Origin: Symbiodinium natans | Taxonomy: Eukaryota; Sar; Dinophyceae; Suessiales; Symbiodiniaceae | DNA length: 64,000 nucleotides | Assembly (NCBI GenBank): GCA_905221605.1 | Contig: CAJNDS010002635.1 | Coordinates: 1,121,918 to 1,185,917, forward strand | Direction of reading: 5' to 3' | Made by a program: the position numbers and the translations under genes | Notes under the pieces: model-generated | The model's database searches: none | The model's input: the letters and a program-made list of their open reading frames with translations, nothing else | Told to the model about the DNA's origin: nothing | In this document: positions 8,600-19,559 of the stretch, piece after piece | Position numbering within the stretch: position 1 is the stretch's first letter | How the letters are laid out: the number at the start of each line of letters is the position of its first letter

Positions 8600-9190
8600 T
8601 AAACAGAAGCTTTGCAGTGTAGTTGGGAACCAGACACGAAGTGTTTGAATGCTGTCCACGCCAAACATCCTGAAGTCATGCTCGGCTGCTGTAAAGCTGC
8701 TGCACGTCAATCGACCTGAACCCTAAAAACTTTGCCCTAAATTGGGGTTTATTTACGAGATTCGGGGTACCTTATTGGGGGTCCGTAGTATCCAGGGATC
8801 CTACCTTATAAGGGGTGAAGGGGTCCTACTTATGAGGGCTCCCTAGGGTTGCTGTCGAAGAAGCGGGAATCCCCCTCCCCCTTAGTACCGTCCAAACATT
8901 CTCATTCCGAGAAAGCCCCATAAAGGCCCCCCTGCACGCTGAACCCTGAAGCCCACAACAGCTTAGGTTTCACAAGTTTAGGAACTTGTCTTGTTGGGTG
9001 GAGTGGGTGATCCAGGCGTTCCGGTGCTTCGGGCGGGTACTCTGTAGCAAACAAGAGCTTACACAGCTATTTGCCAAATTAAGGGTATACAAACTTTGGG
9101 AACACTGCCACTCCCACATTACCCTAAACCCTAAACCCCACACCAGGCCTCCCAAACCCCTAAGCAACCCAACGCCCGACCCCCAATAAG
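8600..9190. other. Unique region, no gene recognised
   Basis: About 590 bp with only a few isolated CCCTAAA units. A segment near 8757-8835 (ggggtaccttattggggg ... ggatcctaccttataagg) resembles sequence at 3.33 and 39.1 kb and may be another element remnant. Overlapping frames of 67-75 codons near 8970-9197 are not convincing. Confidence 0.4.
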
Positions 9191-10326
9191 AACCCAAACC
9201 ACAACCCTAAGGTCTGGATTTAGGGTTTGGGGTTCCGGGCTTGGGGAACAAACCCGAAACAAACAGCAAGAAGCGACCCTAAATCCTAAACTCTAAACCC
9301 TAAACCCTAAACCCTTAACCCTTAACCAAAACAGCAAGAAGCGACCTCGGGTTTGGGGTTGGTTTTGGAGCTTCAATGCCAGCCAACCTAACCTGTTTGC
9401 TGAGTACCCTGGGCCAAAGAAGGTGAACCTTCCAATTCTGGTAGGATTATGTATACCCCAAAGGGTTAAAAGGTTGGGTTAAAAGGTTACCTACTCAGCT
9501 ACCAACCCTAAACCCTAAACCCTAACCCAAAACCCTAAACCCTGAACCCTGAACCCTAAACCCTAAACCCGACCCAAAGAACCTGCACAGAACCCGAGAG
9601 CCAAGGGGCATCCAGCAGCCTGGCACCAAGAGCCGTTGTTCGGACCCTGCGGCGCTGTGATGTGTGCTCTGACCCTCGAGTTCAACACTTCGGGTTTAGG
9701 GTTTAGGGTTTGGGGTTTGGGGTTTAGGGTTTAGGGTTTAGGAGGGTTTAGGGAGCCGGGCTTGGGGGTGGAGGATTTTGGGCCTCAAGGATTTAAGGGT
9801 TTTAGGTAGGTCTTGAAATAGGACCTTGCATACGTGCTAAGCACAAAGACGATTCTTACATCGTGCATGCTCAGAGCTTTGAGCGTTTAGGGGCTCCGGG
9901 CCTTATAACCCCACATGAGTTCAGGGTTTACGGTTTAGGGTTACGGTTCAGGGTTTGGGGTTTGGGATGTAAACGGTTTAGGGTTTAGGGTTTAGGGTTT
10001 AGGGTTTCGGGTCCAGGGTTGTAGGCCTGAAACCCTAAACCCGAAGCCCTAACCAATACTGGCGAAGTAATCCACCCACCCACCCCCCCCCCCCCCCCCT
10101 TGTGGTAACCATCTTATGACAAGGGCACCCTCTTTTTCGGGGGGTTGGTTTCTTTTTTAACGGGAACCTTGAACCCCCCGCACCCAAGAAAGAAAAGGGG
10201 GGGGGGGGGGGGAGGACGGGTGTCACTGTGCTACCATGCTCTGGGGCCTAAACCCTAAACCCTAAACCCTACACCCTAAACCCTAAACCCTAAGCCCTAA
10301 ACCCTAAATGGGCCACCAAGCTCTAG

Positions 10327-10428
10327 GTGCATCCTGACCCCGCTCTGCGAGGAGCTGGGCCTCGGTGAAAGGAAAGCGATGGAACCGCTCTTTCACCTGG
10401 CCATGGAAAGGGCCCAAACGTGTTTCGG
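10327..10428 (+). CDS. Exon-like island with splice signals
   Basis: Acceptor ctctag, then a frame reading CILTPLCEELGLGERKAMEP, LFHLAMERAQTCF, then a donor ttcgg|gtttag provided by the adjacent telomere tract. Protein-like, helical composition. A second island at about 10505-10577 (IAAGQSGGDVAEASKLEA then stop) follows an acceptor ccattgcag and could be the next and last exon, although the phases did not join cleanly by hand. Confidence 0.45.
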
Positions 10429-10927
10429 GTTTAGGGTTCAGGGTACCCTAAACCCTTAGGGCTGTTTAGGGTTTAGGGTTTATGGTTTCGGGTTTAGGGT
10501 TTAGGGTTAATCCCTGCCATTGCAGCAGGACAATCCGGAGGGGACGTAGCTGAAGCAAGCAAGCTGGAGGCTTAAAAGCCTTTTTGGGGCGTAGGGCTTC
10601 AGGACTCTAAACCCTAAACCCTTACCCCTTCATTGTGACCTAGAGCCACGAGCCCCAAAGCCCGAAATGAGTGGTAAGGAACAAGCGTGAGCTTCCTAGA
10701 ACTCCGAGATAGGCAGATAGGCCAGGTGTCCTTATACAAGGGAAATCATATACATCCGATTCTATGGTATGATGTATACATGTCAACCCTAAACCCTAAA
10801 CCCTAAACCCTAAACCCTACATCTTAGATGTGCTGTACCCCAGAACAAACCCACGCAGAAAGCTGACGTGCGCAAAGCTTGCACAGCTGCGCGGTCGAGA
10901 CGGGATTGGGGTCCCATCCAAACCCGA

Positions 10928-11028
10928 AATAGGGTTTAGGGTTTTAGGGTTTTAGGGTTTAGGGTTTAGGGTTTAGGGTTTAGGGTTTAGGGTTTAGGGT
11001 TTAGGGTTTAGGGTTTAGGGTTTAGCAA
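10928..11028 (+). repeat. Telomere tract (TTTAGGG)n
   Basis: About 14 heptamers with two octamers (TTTTAGGG). Confidence 0.95.
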
Positions 11029-11987
11029 GGGTTTAGGGTTTAGGCTTGAGGCTTGAGGCTTGAGGCTTTAGGCTTTAGGCTTTAGTTCGGGTACACCCTA
11101 GACCCTAAACCCTAAACACCTCTCTGCCAGGCCCCGTCCCCTGTGGCTGTCGCCGTATACTCCGAACCAGGGGTCTGCTATGGCGCCTTAAGCGTGTTAC
11201 TTCCTTTTGTGTTTAGGGTTTGGTGCTCCCCTAAACCCGAAACCCTAAACCCTAAACCCTGCACATACGTCTTGGTGGGCAACGTCTGTCTCTTTTGAGG
11301 GCTTCGACTGAACTAATTCGGTTTGGATGGCCTTTGGGATTACCTCTTGCTAAGGCCAGCCCCGATATGGTGTGTTCAGCACTGAGGGGCAATAACTGTC
11401 CTTTTTTGGTGAGGGCTCCCTTTTTTTAAGGGCACCCATAGCGCTAGAAGAGACAAAATGGCACCCGTGGGCTACCAGGGCTCCAATCACTCAAGTCTCT
11501 CCGACAATGTCCTCAAGAAAAAAAAGGCTGCAAAGGGGGGGGGGGGGGGGGTAACCTCGTGGTCCTTCCCTTAAACTCCCCGAAGGCTCCCTAGACTTCC
11601 CGAAAAGCCCTAAGGCCAGCAGCCCTTCCAGACCTCATGGTTTATTATCCTACCCCGCTTCGAAGGGCCATCTGAAAACGATTGAAAACGCGGGAGATGG
11701 GGGGGTGGGTGCAGGTTTCCAGGGTGTGACAACTGAGGGCTCCCTTTCTACATACAAGCTAGGACCAAAACCTAGGCGCCAATTTATACAACCAAATCAA
11801 TCTCTGCCTGTGGGAGCCTACAAGTTCTCCACAGTATACCTACTTTGGGGATATCTGGAGCCTTACGGAACCCCCTAAACCCTAAACCCTAAACCCTAAA
11901 CCCTAAACCCTAAAGGGTTTGAGGGGTTTATCGAACACGTTTGCTGCGCCCCCTTTCTTGCCATTCGCTTCCGCAGGTCGCTGCAGT

Positions 11988-12008
11988 CCGTAGCCATATG
12001 GCCTCAAG
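11988..12008 (+). ncRNA. Dinoflagellate spliced-leader-like sequence
   Basis: The 21 bases match the 21-nt core of the dinoflagellate spliced leader at 18 positions without gaps: the first ten (CCGTAGCCAT) and last six (CTCAAG) are identical. It is preceded by T, an allowed first base, and followed at once by GT, the donor position in SL RNA genes. No convincing Sm site or SL RNA stem-loops were found downstream, so this is more likely a relic of an SL gene or of a retroposed trans-spliced mRNA than a working gene. Confidence 0.4.
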
Positions 12009-12053
12009 GTGAAAAATGATTCCTGTATTGGTCCTGACAAGGACAGTGTACGT

Positions 12054-12133
12054 AAACCCTAAACCCTAAACCCTAAACCCTAAACCCTAAACCCTAAACC
12101 CTAAACCCTAAACCCTAAACCCTAAACCCTAAA
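12054..12133 (-). repeat. Telomere tract (CCCTAAA)n
   Basis: About 11 perfect heptamers, 45 bp downstream of the spliced-leader-like sequence. Confidence 0.95.
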
Positions 12134-13579
12134 GGGACAGCCCACGAGTCGCAACTGAGACTTGAGCTCTCTCAGACGTCTTTAAGCTAGCTTCTGAACC
12201 AGATCCATGAGTTGCCCGACGGTCGTCACCTTGGCCTGTGAGGGCTTCTGGGTTTAGGGTTTAGGGTTGAGGGTTGAGGGTTGAGGGTTGGGGATTTAGG
12301 GCTCCAAGCGCTAAAAAACCCTGTTGAAAACCTCCCAAACCCTACAAACAACACGAAAGAAAAACTCCAGAAAAAAGAAACGCCCTCGAAACCCCGCCAA
12401 ACAAAACCAACCAGGAAAGCCCTAAACCCTAAACCCTAAAACCTAAACCCTAAACCGGCCCTAAACCCGATATAATCGTGATTGAGGAGTCCGGGGTTCT
12501 GAGAGGCTCCTTGGCTTGTGGGTTAAGGGGTTTAGAAGAGGTCCAGGGCATGTAGGGCCGAGGGTTTAGGGTTTAGGGTTTAGGGTTTAGGATGAGGGAG
12601 TTAGGAGAGCCGAGGTGTTCAGGGTTTAGGGTGTTGTACCAGACTTGCGGTGAGGGTGCAGGATTCAGGGTTTGGGGTTTACGGTAAAGGGTTTAGGGTT
12701 TAGGGTTTGGGTTTGAAGATTGCTCGATCTGTGTCTAAGTACATTACAGGGTAGTAACAAGAAAAGCATAACGGCCATTCATGTGTGTTTGCTGTTGTAG
12801 TTCTCAGCTGTTTGTTCTTTTGTGCGCGTCCTGCGTGGCCTTTGAGAATGCTCGCAACAGATGAGAAGAAAGAAGCAAAGTGGCGCAGCGTTGCCAAGTT
12901 CAGATGACACAATATATCACGGCACCCTAAACCCTAAACCCTAAACCCTAAACCCTAAACCCTAAACCCTAAACTCTCAGAGGATTGTGAGAGCCAATGG
13001 GCTTCAAGAGATGAACCCCAATGAACCCCTGAACCCCTAAACCCTAAGCTACTATTCGCTTCAAATTTCCGGTTTAGGGTTTAGGGTTTAGGGTTTAGGG
13101 TTTCCCCCAAAAACAGTAAAGCTTCCCTAGAAAAGGCAAGAGAGGGATGAAGCAATAGTAATGAACCCTGAACCCTAAACCCTACACCCCTACACCCCTA
13201 AACCTAAACCTAAACCCTAAAGCCACAACCCGTAAACCCCATAAAACCCTAGACCCTAAACGCTAAACCCTAAAGGAGTCCCAACCACTCCTTCGCGTTC
13301 AGTTCGGTGTCGAATTCTTCTTCCAAGACCATCCTCGGAATAAACGGGGCCGAGGGGGCGGTTAGGGTTTGGGGCTTGGGGTTTAGGGTTTGGGGTTTAG
13401 GGTTTAACGGTTTTTAGGGTTTAGAAGTCATCTTCTCCGTACGTGCCTTATCCGCAAACTTTCGGAGGACTCAAGATTGCTCCAGAAACCTAAACCCTAA
13501 ACAGCTAAACCCAAAACTCCAGCCATTGTAGTAGGGTCTCTAATTCATACATTGCCCCTGCTCACACATTGAAGCTTAG

Positions 13580-13839
13580 GGTAGCTACATGGTCCCTTAA
13601 TATGAGCCCTGAGTTTGGAAATCCTTCACTTACATACCCACTATATGCCCTACCAAACCTAATTGGGCCCATACTTCAGAACCCTTGTCTACCTGCTGCT
13701 TGCCTTAAACTCCGTGGCTTCCAATGGCGACGATAAACTTCAAAAGTCCCCGAGACCTCTGATCATCACAGCTTAGTTGCCAGGAACTCAACAGAACCCT
13801 TGAAAGAGGGTGGGGCCTTTATGAAGGGACCATGTATCT
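13580..13839. mobile_element. Family-4 element carrying a 104-bp insert
   Basis: Ends gtagctacatggtccctt and gaagggaccatgtatct are inverted. The interior block 'gggcccatacttcagaaccc' is intact. The insert at 13688-13791 is flanked by cagaacccttg on both sides (13677-13687 and 13792-13802), and other family copies have this motif only once. Confidence 0.75.
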
Positions 13840-14177
13840 AAACCCTAAACCCTAAGCTCTAAACCCTAAACCCTGTGTAAATCCCAGCGACATGAGTTCC
13901 ACGACGTCCATATCGTCCGCACCAAGCTTTTCGAAAGTGGCCTTCGGGTACCATGGACGAGGGAACCACACGGCTGAAAGGGTTGGAACTGCCTAAAGTT
14001 TTAAGGTTTAAGGTATAGGGTTTAGGGTTTAAGGGTTAGGGTTTAGGGGTCAGAAAACCCAGAACCCTAACGCCACACCCACACCCCGCTCCGCCAGGCT
14101 GTAGTATGTACGGAATACATGTAAGGGAGATTTTTGGGAATTGATATGATGTTCCAGAGCGCAGCACGACACACCCA

Positions 14178-14530
14178 CACACACACACACAAACACACAA
14201 ACACACAAACACACAAACACACAAACACACAAACACACAAACACACAAACACACAAACACACAAACACACAAACACACAAACACACAAACACACAAACAC
14301 ACAAACACACAAACACCCAAACACACAAACACACAAACACACAAACACACAAACACACAAACACACAAACACACAAACACACAAACACACAAACACACAA
14401 ACACAAAAACACACAAACACACAAACACACAAACACACAAACACACAAACACACAAACACACAAACACACAAACACACAAACACACAAACACACAAACAC
14501 ACAAACACACAAACACACACACACACACAC
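14178..14530 (+). repeat. (ACACAAAC)n satellite, ~43 units
   Basis: A nearly perfect 8-bp tandem array with one ACACCCAA and one ACACAAAAAC variant, ending in pure (CA)n at both borders. The long frames through it on both strands are low-complexity and not genes. Confidence 0.95.
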
Positions 14531-14683
14531 AAAACGGAGATCTGCACAAAGTGATGCAACCAATACTATCCCCTAAACCCTAAACCCTAAACCGTAAACC
14601 GAATGGGAATCTGGCAGATCCTGTTGAGTCCGTTGCTGAGATGATGATTAATGCTCATTGTTTATATCCATGTTCATATCTGT

Positions 14684-14765
14684 AGGGTTTAGGGTTTAGG
14701 GTTTAGGGTTTAGGGTTTAGGGTTTAGGATTTAGGGTTTAGGGTTTAGGGTTTAGGGTTTAGGGG
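14684..14765 (+). repeat. Telomere tract (TTTAGGG)n
   Basis: About 12 heptamers. Confidence 0.95.
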
Positions 14766-14880
14766 TACCAGTGTACCTGTACCTGCATTTATGGATCTAT
14801 CGTCATCGCTATATGTTCATATTCATAACCATCAATACTCATCACTTGTTGCTTTTCATGCCTATTCTCTTTGCAAAACA

Positions 14881-14907
14881 AATATATATATATATATATA
14901 TATATAC
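14881..14907. repeat. (TA)n microsatellite
   Basis: Thirteen TA dinucleotides. Confidence 0.9.
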
Positions 14908-15158
14908 CTAAACCCATACAGCTCTTTTTCAGATTGTAATGACTTTTATGTCATTTTAAGCTTAGGTTTCTCAATGGGCCGCTAAAAATTAAGGGCGCGG
15001 GGCTGTGGCAAACTAATGCTGACCCCACGGCCAGGCTCGTTTGCGAAATCTTGGTGCAGGATTTGGCGATTTCAGGGCTTAGGACTTCAAGTTTACAGCT
15101 GAAAGTTTAGGATTTAAGATTGAAACCTACAATTTGGGGGGACTATACTAGGGGTACT

Positions 15159-15241
15159 CTAAACCCTAAACCCTAAACCCTAAACCCTAAACCCTAAACC
15201 CTAAACCCTAAACCCTAAACCCTAAACCCTAAACCCCAAAC
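15159..15241 (-). repeat. Telomere tract (CCCTAAA)n
   Basis: About 12 heptamers immediately 5' of an exon-like island. Confidence 0.95.
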
Positions 15242-15242
15242 C

Positions 15243-15365
15243 AACTCCATTGTTTACAGCTGCAGGGCCGGAGGAGACCTCCGGGACGACATCAGCTCGG
15301 TCGACGTGGAGCTGTTTTGCAACGATATCGGCAACCTCCAAGGAATCGGGCTGGTTTTCGGCTCC
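15243..15365 (+). CDS. Exon-like island between two telomere tracts
   Basis: The frame NSIVYSCRAGGDLRDDISSV then DVELFCNDIGNLQGIGLVFG is open throughout. An internal acceptor (ttgtttacag at 15251-15260) could start the exon at 15261, and a GT lies near 15351. Strongly protein-like composition with no recognised family. It is delimited at both ends by CCCTAAA repeats. Confidence 0.4.
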
Positions 15366-15586
15366 CTAAACCCTAAACCCTAAACCCTAAACCCTAAACC
15401 CTAAACCCTAAGCCTGAAACCCCAAAGGGGGCGTGAGGACCCATAGGAAGGACCCATAGTGGGAAGCTCAAGTCACGTACATGATCCAAGTGGTTATATG
15501 ATTAGACGGATAGCAAGTACCTAGGGTTTAGGGTTTAGGGTCCTAAATCCCCAAAAGGAGTTTTCTAGTATGTTAAATCACAGTTT

Positions 15587-15608
15587 GGGGGGGGGGGGGG
15601 GGGGGGGG
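15587..15608 (+). repeat. 22-bp G run
   Basis: Uninterrupted G homopolymer; length may be inexact in the assembly. Confidence 0.8.
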
Positions 15609-15891
15609 ACCCTGAGCCCTACATCCTGAACACCGATCACCCCAAAACCCTGAGCCTTAAGCTTTAAACCCTAAACCCTAAACCCTAAATTTGGGCTTAG
15701 GGTTTAGGGTTTATAAACCCTAAACCCTAAACCCTAAACCCCGAAACCCTAAACCCCAAGCCCTGAACCCTAAACCCGCGTAGTTGACCCTGGGTTTAGG
15801 GTTTAGGGTTTAGGGTTTAGGGTTTAGGGTTTAGGGTTTCCTGAACCTCCAAACCTCAGCCCGCCCGCCAACCCTCTCGCTTCTGTTGGGG

Positions 15892-15985
15892 TACTTGGAG
15901 GTTCATCGTACTTATTCAGGACACTTAAGGGGCTTATAGGTGGGTTAGAAGTACAATTGCAATTAATTGTAGAACAAGTACCATG
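15892..15985. mobile_element. Family-2 element, internally deleted
   Basis: Starts tacttggaggttcatcgtac and ends aagtaccatg, with the core 'cacttaaggggcttataggtggg'. It is shorter than the 157-bp copy at 43.7 kb. Confidence 0.65.
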
Positions 15986-16489
15986 CCAGTTCCGGAAACC
16001 CTGCAGTCGATAGAACCCACTGAAGTCGATGTAGACTCATCGTTCGACCCTGAACCCTAACCTCTAAACCCTCGGCCAAGGACGGAACCAAAGCCCAACG
16101 CTCTTCATTCTAAAGCAACACCTTCAATATCGGTTTAGGGTTTAGGGCTTAGGGTTTAGGGTTCAGGGTTTAGGGTTTATGCTAGTTACATGGTCCCTTC
16201 CTGTTGGGCCCTGAGAGTGGGGCATTTGCTTTCCCCATAAGAAGCTTGCCTTGGAGACCCTAAACCCTAAACCCGAAATCGCCATCTTAGTGATCCCTTT
16301 CCCCTGCGCCTTATTGCAGATGTATTCAGACGCCTGGCTGGAAGGGAAACCCTAAACCCTAAACCCTAAACCCTAAACCCTACACCCTACACCCTACACC
16401 CTAAGTTTTGGTTGGACCCGGGCTTGGAGCTTCTCGACCCAAGAGTAACCTGAGAAAAAAAAGGTGCCCTTTTGATAGTCAGTCATGAG

Positions 16490-16634
16490 TTCCCCTACTA
16501 CCCCCCTCTATAGGGTTTAGGGCTTCGGGCTTAGGGTTTGGGGCTACTACCCCCTCTATACTTCCCCGCAGGTTCCCCCCATAGTTAAGGCTATTCAGAG
16601 ATATTTAAGCCAAATTAAGTTGCTAAGGGGGGAA
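16490..16634. mobile_element. Family-6 element interrupted by a telomere-like tract
   Basis: Starts tcccctactacccccctcta and ends ttgctaagggggga, as in copies at 26.1 and 45.4 kb. A 31-bp degenerate TTTAGGG tract (16513-16543) is inserted between two copies of ctactaccccc(c)tctata. Confidence 0.75.
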
Positions 16635-16819
16635 GGAAGCCTGACCTTGAAAGAAGGGAATAAGAGCCTTTAGGGTTTAGGGTTTAGGGTTTTGGGTTTT
16701 GGGTTTAGGGTACTAGGCTTCTAATTCTGAGGCTTAGAGATTAAGAGCTTCGAGGGCAAAGGCTCGTAAACGTCGGGTACAGGTTCGGGCTCAAGGTTTG
16801 GGACTCGCAAAAGAAGGTC

Positions 16820-17058
16820 TACTTGGAGGTTCATGGCACTTAGTGACCAAAAATAGCTGTACTCATAACTGTACTTGAAATCAGATTAGGGCACTTAAGG
16901 GGCTTAAGTGGGCAATAAGTACAGTTATAATTGGTTCACAAGTACTCCGGAACCCTAAGTGGGCAATAAGTACAGTTATAATTGGTTCAGAAGTACTCCG
17001 GAACCCTAAGTGGGCAATAAGTACAGTTATAATTGGTTCACAAGTACTCCGGAACCCT
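16820..17058. mobile_element. Family-2 element with a 51-bp internal triplication
   Basis: Begins tacttggaggttcatggcac. The right part (from taagtgggcaataagtacag to aagtactccggaaccc) is repeated three times, at 16905, 16956 and 17007, with one base difference. Confidence 0.85.
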
Positions 17059-17406
17059 AAACCCTAACGCCTAAACCCTGAACGTAATTGGCGAACAAGT
17101 ACAAGAATCCTGATCGAAGACGGCCCTTCTAACGCGGCGTCGTCCCCTAAACCTTAAACGCTAAACCCTAAACCCTAAACCCCAAACCCTAAATTACGGG
17201 CTCGGATGGAGTCAGCGGAGCTCTGTGGACGACAAGGCCTTACTCGAATCTGAAACCCCTAACCCCTAAACCCTAAACCAAAATCCGCAGCTTCGCCGTT
17301 GAGCCGTGCGACTTCGCTAGCGCTGTCCTGTCCTCGGGACACAAATGAACCTGAAAAGGGCTTACGGAGGGTTTAGGGTTTAGGGTCTAGGGTTTAGGAT
17401 TTAAGG

Positions 17407-17594
17407 TTCAGTGTTTCGGGGGTTATACCTTGAATGGAAGCAGAATAAAGGAGGAAAATGACTCCAATTTTGGGGCTCATTTTGTCCCAAGGGTGCAAAC
17501 ATGTGAGAAGCTTTGCCTCTAGCGCCGGCTTCGGTTCCCTTAGCTCGGCCTCAGGCGTCTCGCACGCCTTCAGCACCCAGCTCCAAAGCATCAA
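17407..17594 (-). CDS. Possible exon-like island, unrecognised
   Basis: The minus frame reads MMLWSWVLKACETPEAELRE, PKPALEAKLLTCLHPW and a hydrophobic FLLYSASI. It is bounded by a telomere tract and the terminus of a family-5 element. Composition is acceptable for coding but there is no independent support. Confidence 0.25.
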
Positions 17595-17600
17595 GACATG

Positions 17601-17737
17601 CCCAAAGGGTTCATATACCTATATAGTATATGCTTGGACCCTAAAGCTACTATATAGGAACCCCTTCCTGGCCCAAGTATCTAGGGATTAGGTTTAGGGC
17701 TTAGGCTTTACTATATAGGCATATGGGACCCTTTGGG
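17601..17737. mobile_element. Family-5 element interrupted by a telomere-like tract
   Basis: Ends cccaaagggttcatatacct and atatgggaccctttggg are inverted. A short 'ggattaggtttagggcttagg' block sits where the intact 60.57-kb copy reads straight through. Confidence 0.75.
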
Positions 17738-18593
17738 ATGTATTCTGTCCAGCATGAGTAACCGCTGTTGCTCACTTGCGCACCTCGGACTCGCTGTGCA
17801 ATCTCCCAGCGATGCACGCGGCTCGTCCGCGCCGATACAAGTACCCCTAATGCCCTAAACCCGAAACCCTACATCCTAAACCCTAAACCCTAAACCCTAA
17901 TGAGTACCATGAACCTCCAAGTATTGGCATGTTCCCTCGTACTACTACTATGCAGCAGTACAAAGCTCCAAGCGCTTCCGGCTACCCACTGCGAAGCATC
18001 AGGAGGCTGAAGAAGAATCTTAAACCCCCATGCCAGACTGTTCATCTGCGAAAGACGACCTAAGTCAACACATGGCTACACGATACTGCCAGAGAATAGG
18101 CGCTTCTGAGGTTTCGGGATTAGGGTTTAGGGTTTGGGGTTTAGGGTATGGGGTTGAGGGAAAAGTGGAAGAGATGTTCACGCCCTAATCCTGGCCAGGT
18201 GAATCTCCAGCATTGAAGCTCCCACTCCACTTGGAGGAAGTGCAACGGAACAAATTTGCCACAACACCCCCTCACCAAACCCTAAACCCCAAACCCTAAA
18301 CCCTAAACCCTAAACCCGCCAGAGCCCTAGTCCCACCAGAGCCGCCTGAATCTCGCCTCCCGTCGTAGCACTCCTTGGTGCGACTTCTGAGGCCCTTAAA
18401 AAGGGATTAGGACTCGTACCCTTACTGCTGTTTAGGGTTTAGGGTGTAGGGTTTAGGGTTTAGGGCTTAGGATACCCCTACAGGTTCCCCTTAGTATACT
18501 CCTAACAGGGCCCTTGGTACTATCTTTGAGATCATACAAAAAAAAAGTCGCCAAAAAGCCCTGGGTACCGACCAAAGGGTCCAAGGTACAACC

Positions 18594-18661
18594 CCCTAAA
18601 CCCTAAACCCTAAACCCTAAACCCTAAACCCTAAACCCTAAACCCTAAACCCTAAACCCTA
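18594..18661 (-). repeat. Telomere tract (CCCTAAA)n
   Basis: About nine heptamers. Confidence 0.95.
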
Positions 18662-18956
18662 GACTTAAGGGAAGGGTTTAGGGTTTTGGGACTGGTTTGG
18701 GGAGTCTTAGGGCGTAGGGGTAGGGAGCATTTGGAAATCACCGAACCCCCCTATCCCCGAAACCCTACACCCTAAACCCTACACCCTGAGACCAAAAAAC
18801 CTGAAGCCCTCGACTCCAAAATCGTAAACCCCCGAGAAACCTTCATCTCCGATATGGGCCCATGGACCTATATATGGTGCAGCGTCGCTGCCCCCCCCCC
18901 CCCCCCCTGGTCACCCCCCCCCATGGCCCCCCGCCCACATTCTTTCCCTGCCCCGC

Positions 18957-19112
18957 CCCTGTGGTTTGGGCCCCCCTGTGGGGTGGTGTGGTTGGGGTTT
19001 GGGGTTTGGGTTTTGGGTTTATGGTTTAGGGTTTAGGGTTGAGGGTTTAGGGTCCGCGCCCTGCCCCCCTGTGGTTTGGGCCCCCCTGTGGGGTGGTGTG
19101 GTTGGGGTTTGG
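18957..19112. repeat. ~50-bp direct duplication flanking a telomere-like tract
   Basis: The block cctgtggtttgggcccccct...gtggttggggtttggg occurs at 18957 and again at about 19068. A degenerate TTTAGGG tract (about 19010-19052) lies between them. Confidence 0.8.
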
Positions 19113-19114
19113 GT

Positions 19115-19166
<52 letters not shown>

Positions 19167-19230
19167 AGGTTTAGGGTTTAGGGTTTAGGGGCTAGGGTTT
19201 CGGGTTTAGGGTTTAGGGTTTAGGGTTTAG
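19112..19230 (+). repeat. Telomere-variant tract, (TTGAGGG)n then (TTTAGGG)n
   Basis: Seven to eight consecutive TTGAGGG units form a homogeneous variant block before the canonical units. Confidence 0.9.
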
Positions 19231-19559
19231 GGGGGGTGGGGGGGGGGGGATTACGGGGGGGGGGCGGGGTACCGACACGTGACACGGAACCATATATGGG
19301 CCCCAAAGGGTTCCCATACCGCAGCCTTATCCCCCAAGCTTGTACTACACAGCACCCTAAGCCCTAAACCCCACATGTACACCCTAAACCCTACCCGAAA
19401 CCCAGAAGCCCTAACCTAAGCCCTAAACCCCGAAAAACCCTCTGTATCGGGTCCGGGCTGCGAGGAGAATAGAGCATGGGATTGGCCCACCTTGTTCGGA
19501 TTTAGGGTTTGGGGTTCAGGGTTGAGGGTTTGGAGTCTAGGTTAGAGTTTATGGGGCTT

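Noticed and set aside
14036..14583. Frames of 149-175 codons of Cys/Val/Phe or His/Thr repeats
   Set aside because: Pure translations of the 8-bp satellite; all frames are open because the unit has no stop.
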